Positions 47,077-56,702 of a stretch of DNA of 64,000 nucleotides are shown here, one piece after another (position 1 is the first letter of the stretch; every line of letters begins with the position of its first letter). The notes beneath the pieces were generated by a model. That model was not told the origin of the DNA and did not search any database. It saw only the letters and a list, made by a program, of their open reading frames with translations. The translations under genes and the position numbers were made by a program. This stretch comes from an uncultured Sulfitobacter sp. (GTDB lineage Bacteria; Pseudomonadota; Alphaproteobacteria; Rhodobacterales; Rhodobacteraceae), in contig NZ_CANMQS010000005.1 in assembly GCF_947500075.1 (NCBI RefSeq), forward strand, positions 310,001-374,000. The letters run 5' to 3'.

Positions 47077-48034
47077 AATCATCAAACCCGGACTTTCGAC
47101 GTCAGTTCAAGACCTTGGCCGCCCCGGATATTTCCATCTGGGCATTCCGATTGGCGGTGCGATGGACCGCTATGCGCTGCGCGCCGCGAATATGCTGGTG
47201 GGCAATGACGAGGGGGCTGCGGGCCTTGAAGCTGTGTTCATGGGGCCCGAGATCGAGTTTACCGAAGACGCCACCGTGGCTGTCTGCGGTGCAGATATGC
47301 CGATGATGGTGGACGGGGAGGCGGTTGAGCCGTGGACCTCGTTTGACGTGAAATCTGGCCAGACGCTGAGCTTTGGGTTCCTCAAGACCGGGGCGCGGAT
47401 CTATATCGCGGTGTCGGGCGGCATTGCCACGCCGCCTGATCTGGGCAGCCGGTCGACCTATCCGATTGGATCGCTGGGCGGTGTCGAAGGACGCCCCATT
47501 GCCGAAGGGGATGTGATCCCGATTGGCGGCGGCGCGGGCAAGGCGGGGCGGTCTGTGCCAGCCGAGTTGCGGCGCGGGCCGGGCAATCCGGCGCAATTGC
47601 GGGTGTTGCCGGGGCTCTATTGGAACCGTCTGACGGAGGCTGCGGGCAAGGGGTTCTTTGAGGATACCTGGACCGTGGCACCAGAAGCGGACCGGATGGG
47701 ATACCGTTTCCGGGGCGGGCGGCATCTGGAGTTTGTCGACCGTGAGCAGCCGTTTGGGGCGGGTGCGGATCCGTCGAACATCGTGGATGGGTGCTATTCC
47801 TATGGCTCCATTCAGGTGCCGGGCGGGACAGAGCCGATTGTGCTGCACCGCGATGCGGTGTCGGGGGGCGGGTATTTCACCCTCGGCGCGATCATCTCGG
47901 CTGATATGGATTTGATTGGCCAGTTGCAGCCCAACACGCCTGTCAACTTCGTGAAAGTTGATATGGAACAATCCCTTGCGGCGCGCGCAGAGCGCAAAGC
48001 AGGTTTGCAGAAAATCCGAGACGCGCTCGCTTAA
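47066..48034 (+). CDS. pxpC: 5-oxoprolinase subunit C (KipA/AHS2, biotin-dependent carboxyltransferase family)
   Basis: A 322-aa partner of PxpB. The start IIKPGLSTSVQDLGRPGY is the family signature. SGGIATPPDLGSRSTYPIGSLGG and a C-terminal LGAIISADMDLIGQLQP block are conserved in AHS2. It resembles the second half of the urea carboxylase carboxyltransferase domain, in line with the neighbouring biotin proteins. Its ATG is inside pxpB. The ABC importer genes start 59 bases later. Confidence 0.9.
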   Translation: MPLKIIKPGLSTSVQDLGRPGYFHLGIPIGGAMDRYALRAANMLVGNDEGAAGLEAVFMGPEIEFTEDATVAVCGADMPMMVDGEAVEPWTSFDVKSGQTLSFGFLKTGARIYIAVSGGIATPPDLGSRSTYPIGSLGGVEGRPIAEGDVIPIGGGAGKAGRSVPAELRRGPGNPAQLRVLPGLYWNRLTEAAGKGFFEDTWTVAPEADRMGYRFRGGRHLEFVDREQPFGAGADPSNIVDGCYSYGSIQVPGGTEPIVLHRDAVSGGGYFTLGAIISADMDLIGQLQPNTPVNFVKVDMEQSLAARAERKAGLQKIRDALA

Positions 48035-48093
48035 GAGCCGCTCAACCTGACGCGGGAAACCGCATTTCAACACCTGACAAGGAGGTCAGAACG

Positions 48094-49167
48094 ATGAACT
48101 ATGTCCTGAAGACAGCAACAGCGCTGGCGCTGGCGACAGCGATCCCGGCAATCGCCATGGCGGCGGACGCGTGGTATCCCTATGAAGCGGAGGAAGTGAC
48201 GCCCGCGTTTGCAGCGGATGGTGCGGTGAACCCGGTGACCTATACGCCGCTGGAGAAGGCGGAGAAAGCGTGGAACATCTGCGTGTCCTTCCCGCATATG
48301 AAAGACGCCTATTGGCTGGGTGTGAACTACGGCGTGGCGGAAGAAGCCAAGCGGTTGGGCGTGAAGATGAACAACGTCGAAGCGGGCGGCTATACTGAGC
48401 TTGCCAACCAGATCAGCCAGATCGAGGATTGTGTGGCCGGCGGTGCGGAAGCCGTTGTTATTGGAGCGATTTCCTTTGACGGGTTGAACAACGTGATCTC
48501 CGAGATTGCAGGCAAGGGCATTCCGGTCATTGACGTGATCAACGGTGTGTCCTCAACGGATATTTCTGCCAAATCGCTTGTGTCTTTTGCAACGATGGGT
48601 GCCGAAACGGGCCGCTATCTGGCGGAGAAACATCCGGCGGGCAGCGATCCGGTGAAAGTGGGCTGGTTCCCCGGTCCGGCTGGCGCTGGCTGGGTCGAAG
48701 CGGCGCATTCCGGGTTCCTGGCGGCTGTCGAAGGCTCTGCCGTTGAAGTGCTGGAGCCGCGCTTTGGCGATACGGGCAAGGAAACGCAGCTCAAGCTGGT
48801 CGAAGACGTGCTACAGGCGAACCCCGATGTGCGCTATCTTGCGGGTACGGCTGTGACGGCGGAAGCGGCACAGGGCCTGATCCGGGAACGTGGTTTGCAG
48901 GGCGAAGTTGACCTGCTGGCGTTCTATATGACGCCGGGTGTCTATACCGGCATCAAGCGCGGTTTCATTCTGGCGGCACCGGCGGATTCCATGGTGGTGC
49001 AGGGCCGGATCGCGATTGATCAGGCGGTGCGCATTCTGGAAGGCAAGGACTACATCAAACATGTGGGCCCGAAGATCTTTGTCGTGGACCCTGACAACAT
49101 CAATGATGTGCCACAGACAGATATCCTGCCTGCGGATGGGTATAAGCCGGTCTTTTCGGTCAACTAA
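48094..49167 (+). CDS. TorT-like periplasmic binding protein of an ABC importer
   Basis: A 357-aa periplasmic protein of the TorT/LacI-type ligand-binding fold. A signal peptide runs about 1-23, and the sequence has the repeated NISQIEDCVAGGAEAVVIGAISFDGL and GIPVIDVINGVSSTD features of type I binding proteins. E. coli TorT binds TMAO, but here the protein belongs to an ABC system, so it should carry the substrate for the next two genes. AAGGAGG precedes the ATG. By position, the ligand may be the substrate of the upstream pxp-carboxylase operon. Confidence 0.83.
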   Translation: MNYVLKTATALALATAIPAIAMAADAWYPYEAEEVTPAFAADGAVNPVTYTPLEKAEKAWNICVSFPHMKDAYWLGVNYGVAEEAKRLGVKMNNVEAGGYTELANQISQIEDCVAGGAEAVVIGAISFDGLNNVISEIAGKGIPVIDVINGVSSTDISAKSLVSFATMGAETGRYLAEKHPAGSDPVKVGWFPGPAGAGWVEAAHSGFLAAVEGSAVEVLEPRFGDTGKETQLKLVEDVLQANPDVRYLAGTAVTAEAAQGLIRERGLQGEVDLLAFYMTPGVYTGIKRGFILAAPADSMVVQGRIAIDQAVRILEGKDYIKHVGPKIFVVDPDNINDVPQTDILPADGYKPVFSVN

Positions 49168-49174
49168 AGACAAG

Positions 49175-49200
49175 TGGGCCGGGGGATCTCTCCCGGCCCA
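49175..49200 (+). terminator. Hairpin after the TorT-like binding-protein gene
   Basis: TGGGCCGGG (49175-49183) pairs with CCCGGCCCA (49192-49200), 7 bases after the stop, without a T run. It is likely an mRNA-stabilising or attenuating element. Confidence 0.6.
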
Positions 49201-49214
49201 ACCTTGGAGCAGAC

Positions 49215-50720
49215 ATGACATCCCCCCTGATCAAAACCACTGGTCTTTCCAAACAATACCCCGGTGTGCTGGCGCTGGACGCGGTCGATTTCGACCTCGT
49301 GCCGGGTGAAGTGCATGTGTTGTTTGGTGAGAATGGTGCGGGCAAATCCACGCTGATTTCGATGCTGGCGGGGGCGAATACGCCCAGCAGCGGGACGATT
49401 GAAGTTGAGGGGGAAGCGGTGCGTTTTGGCTCTGTCGCGGATGCGCAGGGCAAGGGGATCTACACCGTCTTTCAGGAGTTTTCGCTGATCCCGACGCTGA
49501 CGGTGGCGCAGAATATCTTTCTGGGCTGGGAGCCGACGAAGGGGCCCTTCATTGACCATCGTGCGATGCGGCGGCGTGCGGCGGAGATGTTTGAGGAGCT
49601 GGATTTCCCGATTGATCCCTCAGCGGTGACCGCAACGCTGAGCCGGGCACAACAGCAGATGGTGGAGATCACCAAGGCCTTTCACGGCGACATGAAGGTG
49701 TTGATCCTCGATGAGCCAACCGCCTCGCTGACGGACCGGGAAGTGGATCATCTATTTGATTTCATTGAGACCTTGAAAGCCAAAGGGGTGGGGATCGTCT
49801 ACATCTCTCACCGGATGCAGGAGTTTTCGCGGATCGCGGACCGGATCACGGTACTGCGCGACGGGGCGTTGATCGGGACCGTGGCGATGGCGGAGACGGA
49901 TGATGCAGCCCTTGTTGAGATGATGACGGGCCGCGCGATTTCGGAGATCTATCCGCGCATCGAACGGCAGGACGGCGGGGTTGTTCTGGACGTCGCAGAG
50001 GTGCGGACGGCGGGGACGCTGCCGTGCAGCTTTGAAGTGCGCGCAGGCGAAGTGCTGGGTGTTGCGGGTTTGGTTGGATCGGGCAAGTCACGGTTGTTTC
50101 GGTCGGTGATGGGGTTGAACCCTCGGCTGGCGGGAACGGTCACGCTGGGGGACCGGGACATCAGCCAAGCCCATACGCGCGAGATCATTCAGGCGGGGGT
50201 GTACTACCTGTCGCCGGACCGCAAGAGCGAGGGGTTGGATCTGGCCAAGTCGTCGAATGCCAACCTTGGGGTGAATCCGATGATGGCACGGCTGGAGGAA
50301 AAGCTGCGTGGCTTTGTGAACTGGCGGGCGATTGGGGATAAGACCGAAAGCATCGCGGATCGGGTGGAACTGTCCACAGGATACCGCACCAAGCTGGTCT
50401 CTCAACTGTCTGGGGGTAACCAGCAAAAGGTGTTGTTTGGCAAGGCCTTCGGACAGGACATTGATGTGTATATCTTTGATGAACCCACAGTGGGTGTGGA
50501 TATGGGCACCCGCGCGGCGCTCTATCTGTTGATCAAGGAATTGGCGGAGGCGGGCAAGGCGGTGGTGATGATCTCATCCGACCTGCCGGAGGTGCTGAAC
50601 CTGTCGCACCGGATGCTGGTCTTTGCCCATGGCAAGATCACCGCAGAATTGAGCGGCGACGAGATGAACGAAGACACCGTCCTGAAATACTTCTTTGACG
50701 AAAGTGGAGCGACCGCATGA
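49215..50720 (+). CDS. ABC transporter ATP-binding protein, CUT2 (RbsA/XylG-like) type
   Basis: A 501-aa protein with two tandem ATPase domains. The first has Walker A GENGAGKST and the signature LSRAQQQMVEI; the second has VGSGKSRLF and LSGGNQQKVLFGKA. The SPDRKSEGLDLAKS loop before the second signature is typical of sugar-type double ATPases. It pairs with the following permease, whose gene starts at ATGA on its stop. Confidence 0.9.
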   Translation: MTSPLIKTTGLSKQYPGVLALDAVDFDLVPGEVHVLFGENGAGKSTLISMLAGANTPSSGTIEVEGEAVRFGSVADAQGKGIYTVFQEFSLIPTLTVAQNIFLGWEPTKGPFIDHRAMRRRAAEMFEELDFPIDPSAVTATLSRAQQQMVEITKAFHGDMKVLILDEPTASLTDREVDHLFDFIETLKAKGVGIVYISHRMQEFSRIADRITVLRDGALIGTVAMAETDDAALVEMMTGRAISEIYPRIERQDGGVVLDVAEVRTAGTLPCSFEVRAGEVLGVAGLVGSGKSRLFRSVMGLNPRLAGTVTLGDRDISQAHTREIIQAGVYYLSPDRKSEGLDLAKSSNANLGVNPMMARLEEKLRGFVNWRAIGDKTESIADRVELSTGYRTKLVSQLSGGNQQKVLFGKAFGQDIDVYIFDEPTVGVDMGTRAALYLLIKELAEAGKAVVMISSDLPEVLNLSHRMLVFAHGKITAELSGDEMNEDTVLKYFFDESGATA

Positions 50721-51727
50721 GTGACGCGACAACATCCAACCCCGTGTTCGGTGCCATCCGCAACCTGTTTGTGCGGGTGGGTGTGCTGCCGTTCTTCCTT
50801 GGGATTGCTTTGGTGCTGTTCACCATCCTGTCGGACAAGTTCCTGACGATGCAGAATCTGATGAACGTCGCACGGCAGTCGGTCTATCTGGTGCTGGTGT
50901 CGATGGGGCAGATGATTGTGCTGATCTCCGGCGGGTTCGACCTGTCCGTGGGCACGGCGATTGCGGTGACATCGGTGGTGTCGGCGCTTGGCATGGTCTG
51001 GGCCGTGGGCGTGTTCCCCGATGCGGTCTGGCTGGCGATTGCGCTGGGGGCGCTGATGGGATTTGGCGCGGCGTTGCTGATTGGTGCGGTGAACGGTTTG
51101 GGCGTGGCGTATTTCGAAGTATCGCCGTTTATCATGACGTTAGGCGTGTCGTCGGTCGCGGCGGGTCTGGCGCTGTTCCTGACGGGTGGCGTGCCGGTGA
51201 GCGGGATGCCCTTTGCCTTTGCGGACACGTTTGGCTTCGGCAGATGGTGGGGCGTGCCGGTGCCGGTGGTGGTGGCGGTGATCTGTATCGTGCTGATGTG
51301 GGTCTTCATGTCCCGCACGCGGGTCGGCACGCAGATCTATGCGGTGGGCGGTAACATCAAGGCGGCACATCTGTCGGCGATAGATACCAAGAAAACGCTG
51401 ATGACGGCTTACATCGTCTGCGCGCTGATCGCCTCGCTGACGGGTCTGCTGCTGACGGCGCGGGTGGAATCGGGGGAGGCCAATCTGGGCGGCACGATCG
51501 CGCTGGAATCCATTGCGGCCTGCGTGATTGCGGGGGTCTCGCTCCGTGGCGGCATTGGCCGGGTGGAGAATGTGGTGCTGGGGGCGTTCTTTATCGTGCT
51601 GGTGCAGAACGGCATGAACCTGGCGCAGGTCAGTTCCTACATGCAGATGGTGCTGCTGGGGGCGCTGCTGATCCTTGCGGTGATCTTTGACCAGATGCGC
51701 TACCGGATGATCATGAGCGGTGGCTGA
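50717..51727 (+). CDS. ABC transporter permease, CUT2 (RbsC-like) type
   Basis: A 336-aa inner-membrane permease with 8-10 predicted helices. [20 protein letters not shown] and the C-terminal [28 protein letters not shown] are hallmark motifs. One permease gene would function as a homodimer. It closes the importer unit that begins with the TorT-like protein. Confidence 0.9.
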   Translation: MSDATTSNPVFGAIRNLFVRVGVLPFFLGIALVLFTILSDKFLTMQNLMNVARQSVYLVLVSMGQMIVLISGGFDLSVGTAIAVTSVVSALGMVWAVGVFPDAVWLAIALGALMGFGAALLIGAVNGLGVAYFEVSPFIMTLGVSSVAAGLALFLTGGVPVSGMPFAFADTFGFGRWWGVPVPVVVAVICIVLMWVFMSRTRVGTQIYAVGGNIKAAHLSAIDTKKTLMTAYIVCALIASLTGLLLTARVESGEANLGGTIALESIAACVIAGVSLRGGIGRVENVVLGAFFIVLVQNGMNLAQVSSYMQMVLLGALLILAVIFDQMRYRMIMSGG

Positions 51728-51879
51728 GGCGCGATTGTTCGATAAAATTTGAAAGTGTTGATCGGAGGGCTGGTCCATTTTGCCCTGACATGCCTATCTG
51801 CGTCTGGCGTAGCATCGCCGCAGAAATTGCATCATCAGGACCGCCTTGTTCCTTAAGGCGGGGAAAGTCGGGACGGACC

Positions 51880-54042
51880 ATGGCCATCACAGCAGCACAA
51901 CAGTATATCGACAGATCGGCCATCAAGGTGGACCGCGTTTTTGCGCAGTTCATCGAAGAGCAGGCCCTGCCGGGCACGGGCGTGGATGCGGCGGTGTTCT
52001 GGGACGGGCTCTCAACGCTGGCGAATGACTTTGGCCCCCGCAACCGGGCGCTGCTGGACAAGCGCGCGGCCTTGCAGGCGCAGATCGACGTCTGGCACCG
52101 GTGCCACAAAGAAAGCCCGCACAACCCCGCTGCCTACAAGGCGTGTTTGCAGGAGATCGGCTATCTGTTGCCGGAGGGCGGAGATTTCGCGGTTGAGACG
52201 GAGAATGTGGACCCTGAGATCGCCAGTATCGCGGGGCCGCAACTGGTTGTGCCGGTCACCAACGCGCGGTTTGTGCTGAACGCCGCCAATGCGCGCTGGG
52301 GCAGCCTGTATGATGGGTTTTATGGCACCGATGCGATGGGCACGGCGGCCCCGGCGGGGCCATTCGATACGGGGCGCGGGGCGCGGGTGGTGTCGCGCGC
52401 GGCGGTGTTTCTGGATGAAGCCTTTACCGTGGCGGGGACGAGCCACGGCAAGGCGGCGTCTTACACGGTGGTGGATGGCGCGCTGATGGTGGATGGCAGC
52501 GGGCTGGTGCAGCCGGAGAAATTCGTGGGCTATGCCGGGACACCGGATGCGCCGACGGCCATTGTGTTGCAGAACAACGGGTTGCATGTGGTTTTGGTGT
52601 TTGACCGGGATCATCCGATTGGCAAGACATCGCCCTCCGGCCTTGCGGATGTGGTGCTGGAATCCGCGGTCTCTGCCATTGTCGATTGTGAGGATTCCGT
52701 GGCCTGTGTGGATGCCGAGGACAAGGTGCTGGCCTACACCAACTGGCTGGGCCTGATGAAAGGCGATCTGGCGGAGACCTTTGAGAAGGGCGGCCAGACC
52801 GTCACCCGCAGCCTGCATGCGGACCGCAGCTATGTCGCGCCGGATGGATCCACGCTGAGCCTCAAGGGCCGGGCGCTGTTGCTGGTGCGCAATGTGGGGC
52901 ATCTGATGACCACGCCCACGGCCCTGGACCGCGAGGGAAATGAGATTTTCGAAGGGCTGATGGATGCGCTCGTCACCACGGTGATTGCGATGCACGATCT
53001 GCAAAAGACCGCTGGCATGCGCAATTCCACCACCGGGTCGGTCTATGTGGTCAAACCCAAGATGCACGGGCCGGAGGAAGTGGCGTTCTCGGACGAGATT
53101 TTCAGCCATGTGGAGCAGGTTCTGGGCCTGCCGCGACACACGGTGAAGCTGGGGATCATGGATGAGGAGCGGCGCACGTCGGTCAATCTCAAGGAGTGTA
53201 TCCGGGCCGCGAAACACCGGGTGTGTTTCATCAATACCGGTTTTCTGGACCGCACGGGGGATGAGATCCACACCTCGATGGAGGCGGGACCGTTCAGCCG
53301 CAAGGATTTCATCAAACGCAAGGGCTGGATCACGGCCTATGAGAACCAGAACGTCGATATCGGTCTGGAATGCGGCCTGTCGGGCCGCGCGCAGATCGGC
53401 AAGGGCATGTGGGCGGTGCCCGACAACATGGCGGCGATGCTGGAGGCGAAGATCGAGCATCCCAAGGCGGGTGCCAATTGCGCCTGGGTGCCCAGCCCGA
53501 CGGCGGCGACGCTGCATGCGCTGCATTACCACCGGGTGGATGTGTTCGCTGTGCAGGCGGGCTTGGCCAAGGGCGGGCGGCGCGCCTATGTGGATGCGCT
53601 GCTGGAGATCCCCACGGCGACCTATCGCAAGTGGACCAAGGCGCAGATCCGCCGCGAGGTGGAGAACAACGCCCAGGGCATTCTGGGCTATGTCGTGCGG
53701 TGGATTGATCAGGGCGTGGGGTGTTCCAAAGTGCCGGACGTCAATGACGTCGGGTTGATGGAGGACCGCGCGACCTGCCGGATCTCCGCGCAGCACATCG
53801 CCAACTGGCTGCATCACGGTGTCGTCTCCGAGGCGGAGGTGATGGAGGTGTTCCAGCAGATGGCACAAGTTGTGGACCGGCAGAATGCCGATGATCCGGC
53901 GTATCGTCCGATGGCGCCGGGGTATGACGGGATTGCGTTCAAAGCGGCCTGTGATCTGGTGCTGGAGGGGACGCGGCAGCCGTCGGGGTACACCGAGCCT
54001 GTGCTGCATGCGCGACGGTTGGCGCTGAAGGCGGCTGGGTGA
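51880..54042 (+). CDS. glcB: Malate synthase G
   Basis: A 720-aa monomeric enzyme condensing acetyl-CoA with glyoxylate to malate. Typical malate synthase G features are [47 protein letters not shown] with the catalytic-site acids, [17 protein letters not shown] sequence, and [16 protein letters not shown]. The ATG at 51880 is used because homologous sequence starts there; a 30-codon extension upstream has no similarity. It stands alone with a 150-base upstream region. It serves the glyoxylate shunt or glycolate use. Confidence 0.95.
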   Translation: MAITAAQQYIDRSAIKVDRVFAQFIEEQALPGTGVDAAVFWDGLSTLANDFGPRNRALLDKRAALQAQIDVWHRCHKESPHNPAAYKACLQEIGYLLPEGGDFAVETENVDPEIASIAGPQLVVPVTNARFVLNAANARWGSLYDGFYGTDAMGTAAPAGPFDTGRGARVVSRAAVFLDEAFTVAGTSHGKAASYTVVDGALMVDGSGLVQPEKFVGYAGTPDAPTAIVLQNNGLHVVLVFDRDHPIGKTSPSGLADVVLESAVSAIVDCEDSVACVDAEDKVLAYTNWLGLMKGDLAETFEKGGQTVTRSLHADRSYVAPDGSTLSLKGRALLLVRNVGHLMTTPTALDREGNEIFEGLMDALVTTVIAMHDLQKTAGMRNSTTGSVYVVKPKMHGPEEVAFSDEIFSHVEQVLGLPRHTVKLGIMDEERRTSVNLKECIRAAKHRVCFINTGFLDRTGDEIHTSMEAGPFSRKDFIKRKGWITAYENQNVDIGLECGLSGRAQIGKGMWAVPDNMAAMLEAKIEHPKAGANCAWVPSPTAATLHALHYHRVDVFAVQAGLAKGGRRAYVDALLEIPTATYRKWTKAQIRREVENNAQGILGYVVRWIDQGVGCSKVPDVNDVGLMEDRATCRISAQHIANWLHHGVVSEAEVMEVFQQMAQVVDRQNADDPAYRPMAPGYDGIAFKAACDLVLEGTRQPSGYTEPVLHARRLALKAAG

Positions 54043-54556
54043 TTGGGGGGTTATGGCACTTGTTTTGAGTGAGGCCATTGCACCCCACCACCTGCGCGAC
54101 GTGCGCTGGGATATCGTCTGCCCCGGGGAGGCGATCTGACCTTCTTTCTCTGCCACTTTATGGTGCGGTGTATGCGTGCCCTCTCAATGACCCACCCAGC
54201 CTATCGAAATCGCCTGCCCAAGCGGGGGGCAGACGATGGCCCGGCGGCTACGCCTTGTTCCGGGCTGGGTGGTATTCGGGGAGGGTTGGTTTGAGCCCAC
54301 ACCAGACCTTTTGATTTTGTGCTGCGTGCGCTCGCAGCGTGGAGAATGCTGCGCCGGTGTTAAATTCGGTCCTGCCGCTCAGCGGGAAAACCAGCCATTC
54401 ATGCAGAGTGCAGCAAGGATCAGAGGCCGAATTTTCAGAGTGCGGGACAAACCTGCCTTTGGGTCTCCGAGGATCACCGACGCAGCCAAATTTATTAACT
54501 GCAGCGATTATGTCGCTGTAATATAACCCAAATCATCGAATCGGCAGCTCGCAGAA

Positions 54557-54597
54557 AAAAGGCTTTAACCACAAAATTTTGGTTGGATTTGCCTTTT
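54557..54597. terminator. Two-tier AT-rich hairpin in the gap
   Basis: AAAAGGC (54557-54563) pairs with GCCTTTT (54591-54597), enclosing CAAAATTTTG (54572-54581). It could be a bidirectional intrinsic terminator. Confidence 0.4.
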
Positions 54598-55174
54598 GTC
54601 TTGGTGGGTCGTTTAATTCGCAGTTGGAAAAGGACACTGGTCGGATAGTCATGCTTCCCTGACCTCCATGTGTCGCCTAAGGATCAATTATGTTTCGGAG
54701 GGCGAGACATGATGATCAGACGTGATTACCTGCCGATCAACGACACAGGGTTGACTAATGGCAGTCTTTGCCGCGCAAGACCCGGCGGTCATCGCGAAGA
54801 TCATGGACGCCTTTAGCTAACGTGGTAAGCCAGCCGTTTTCAGATGACACACCCAATTTCCCCGCAAATTGCCCGGTGCCCATTTGGCTTTCTGGATTCG
54901 GCATTCTCACGCAAGCTTCCCTTCAGGGTTCGGATCCAGAAACGGAATTAGTGTATCGCGCGTGGCTTGCGTTTGCCCTGGTTCAAGCCGCACTACCGCT
55001 TCCAGTTTGCGATCTTCGATGGTTAAGCTGGGAAATGCCAGCAACGTATCCGCGAAGTTCTCGAATGCAGATTAAGGACGGCACGGTCATGACCTGCACA
55101 GACATGAGTTAGCATCAGCTCGGTTGAATTGGCCTATGTGCCGATCGACTGATATTTGCTCGGTTATCGAATGG

Positions 55175-55190
55175 GCCTTGATATCAAGGC
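55175..55190. promoter_or_regulatory. Perfect 16-bp palindrome downstream of the OCD-family gene
   Basis: GCCTTGATATCAAGGC has perfect dyad symmetry and lies about 40 bases beyond the end of the minus-strand TRAP operon. It may be a protein site of unknown owner or a transcript-end stem. Confidence 0.4.
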
Positions 55191-55230
55191 ACCGCCAAAG
55201 GCCGCTCCGGAACAACCACGGGACGTCAGG

Positions 55231-56205
55231 TCAGCCAACACAATCGCCGTCTTTCGCTGTAACACGCCGAAACACTTCGAAAGCTGCAATCAGGTCCTGA
55301 ACGATCAGCCCATGCGACTTGTATGCGGTGATTTGTTCGGGTACGCCGCGTCCTTCTTTCGTTTGGTCCAGAACATTGCCGATCTCGGTCACGGGATAGT
55401 CGCCGCCGATGGCACCTGCCTGCTTCGCGCCGATGATTTCGCCGGACTCGCGGTCCGAGCTTTCCAGCGCATCGGTAAACATCGACACCTGCGCAACGGC
55501 GGCATCATCGATTTCACGGCTGTCCGCGAGGCTTGCCCCCACGAGATTGAGATGCTGCCCCTCTTGCAACATCCCACCTTGCAGGTAGGGGGTGCGCGCG
55601 GCGGTCGTGGTGTGGATGACGTCAGCGCCCTTCAACGCATCGGCAAGGCTGTGCATTGCAGTAACGTCGCATTGGGCTTTCTCAAAGGATCTGCACAAAG
55701 CCTCTGCCGCCGCAAAGCGGCGCGCCCAAACGCGCACTTTTGCAGAAGGAAAGCACGCCAGTGACGCGCGCAGGTGCCATTCTGCCTGCTCTCCTGCACC
55801 GCAAATTGTGATGATTTCAGGATCCGGACGGGCAAGCGTCTGTGTCGCGAGCATCGACATCGCCGCCGTACGCATGGCGGTGATTCCGTCCGCGTCGAAA
55901 CTTGCCAACGGCCGCCCATCGCGGCTGTCGAACAGCAAGACAAAGCCTTGGTGACTGGACAGGCCATTTGCCGCGGCATCGGGGTACAGGCTAAGAAACT
56001 TTGCGCCGTGGATCGGGGGCGTCGTCAGCCCGCCATACATGACACCGACGCGCCCTTTATCATTCACAGGGGCCGCAAACCGGGGTGGGTGGGATGCCTG
56101 CCCCCTTGATACCGAGATCATGGCGGCTTTGAGCGGATCGATCAGATCAGTCGTCGAAATTGTATCGCGAATATCCGCCGCAGAGAAGAAGGGGGGAGGG
56201 GTCAT
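55231..56205 (-). CDS. Ornithine cyclodeaminase/mu-crystallin family protein
   Basis: A 324-aa NAD(P)-binding enzyme. FAAPVNDKGRVGVMYGGLTTP near residue 42, HQGFVLLFDSRDGRPLASFDADGITAMRTAA near 85-115, and the ICGAGEQAEWHLRA dinucleotide site define the family, which includes ketimine reductases, ornithine cyclodeaminase and amino acid dehydrogenases. The K and D positions of true ornithine cyclodeaminase cannot be placed with certainty by eye. The ATG overlaps the upstream TRAP small permease stop (ATGA), so it probably acts on the imported compound. Confidence 0.83.
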   Translation of the reverse strand: MTPPPFFSAADIRDTISTTDLIDPLKAAMISVSRGQASHPPRFAAPVNDKGRVGVMYGGLTTPPIHGAKFLSLYPDAAANGLSSHQGFVLLFDSRDGRPLASFDADGITAMRTAAMSMLATQTLARPDPEIITICGAGEQAEWHLRASLACFPSAKVRVWARRFAAAEALCRSFEKAQCDVTAMHSLADALKGADVIHTTTAARTPYLQGGMLQEGQHLNLVGASLADSREIDDAAVAQVSMFTDALESSDRESGEIIGAKQAGAIGGDYPVTEIGNVLDQTKEGRGVPEQITAYKSHGLIVQDLIAAFEVFRRVTAKDGDCVG

Positions 56206-56702
56206 GGTTTGTGTTCCTTGGTAAAGAGCATTGCACTCAGATGCAGCAGGATGACCGAACAACACAGGGGCACAACCGCACCTACCAGCGCCATGTTCAG
56301 CCCCAAGCCCGGCGAGGTGCGGTTGCTGCTGCGCCATAGAAATCCCCGTTGGATATTCATGTCAGGGCCCACGATTGCATAATAAATGATGGGTGCAAGA
56401 AAGACGATGACGGTCAGAAACAACAAAGCCATGGCGGCTATCCTGCGCGGTCGACCGGCGTTTTCAGAAATGGTCACGACCGTCGGGTCAAGCCGTCGCT
56501 TGAACGCGCAGGTCGCGCCCAGCAATCCGGCCCAGACCATCAGATAGCGCGCCAGTTCTTCGGTCCAGGTAAAGGGGTGGTCAAACCCGTAGCGTGCCCA
56601 GATTTGCAAAAGCACGATCAGGACCATACCCACCAAGGCGGATTTTGCGAGGAAAAGGCAAGCACGGTCCACGCCCACGCTTGCCAGTGTGATTGCGTTC
56701 AC
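56202..56702 (-). CDS. TRAP transporter small permease (DctQ family)
   Basis: A 166-aa protein with four predicted membrane helices. RYGFDHPFTWTEELARYLMVWAGLLGATCAFKRR contains the conserved W-x-EE-A-R-Y motif of DctQ proteins. It overlaps the binding-protein gene by 4 bases at its start and the OCD-family gene at its stop. Gene order here is M-P-Q-OCD, with the large permease first. Confidence 0.87.
   Translation of the reverse strand: MNAITLASVGVDRACLFLAKSALVGMVLIVLLQIWARYGFDHPFTWTEELARYLMVWAGLLGATCAFKRRLDPTVVTISENAGRPRRIAAMALLFLTVIVFLAPIIYYAIVGPDMNIQRGFLWRSSNRTSPGLGLNMALVGAVVPLCCSVILLHLSAMLFTKEHKP

Larger units (their letters stand above)
54043..55230. other. 1.2-kb stretch with no convincing gene
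   Basis: Short open frames on both strands have irregular residue use. A 28-codon GC-rich frame at 54053-54139 and a 20-codon frame at 54758-54820 (atg to taa, reading MAVFAAQDPAVIAKIMDAFS) could be ends of broken genes, but I could not identify them. Part of the stretch, about 54500-54680, is AT-rich. It marks the change from glcB to the lower-GC TRAP-kynurenine block, as expected at an insertion or deletion scar. Confidence 0.5.

Noticed and set aside
52012-54156. 714-codon open frame on the minus strand opposite glcB
   Set aside because: The composition is dominated by Arg, His and Gln, with no motifs; glcB is certain on the plus strand.
54720-55112. Possible transposase or insertion sequence remnant in the gap
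   Set aside because: No terminal inverted repeats, DDE-type motifs or recognisable transposase pieces could be found.
55175-55190. TTGATATCAA inside the palindrome as an FNR box
   Set aside because: The TTGAT and ATCAA half sites touch with no 4-base spacer, so an FNR-type dimer would not fit.
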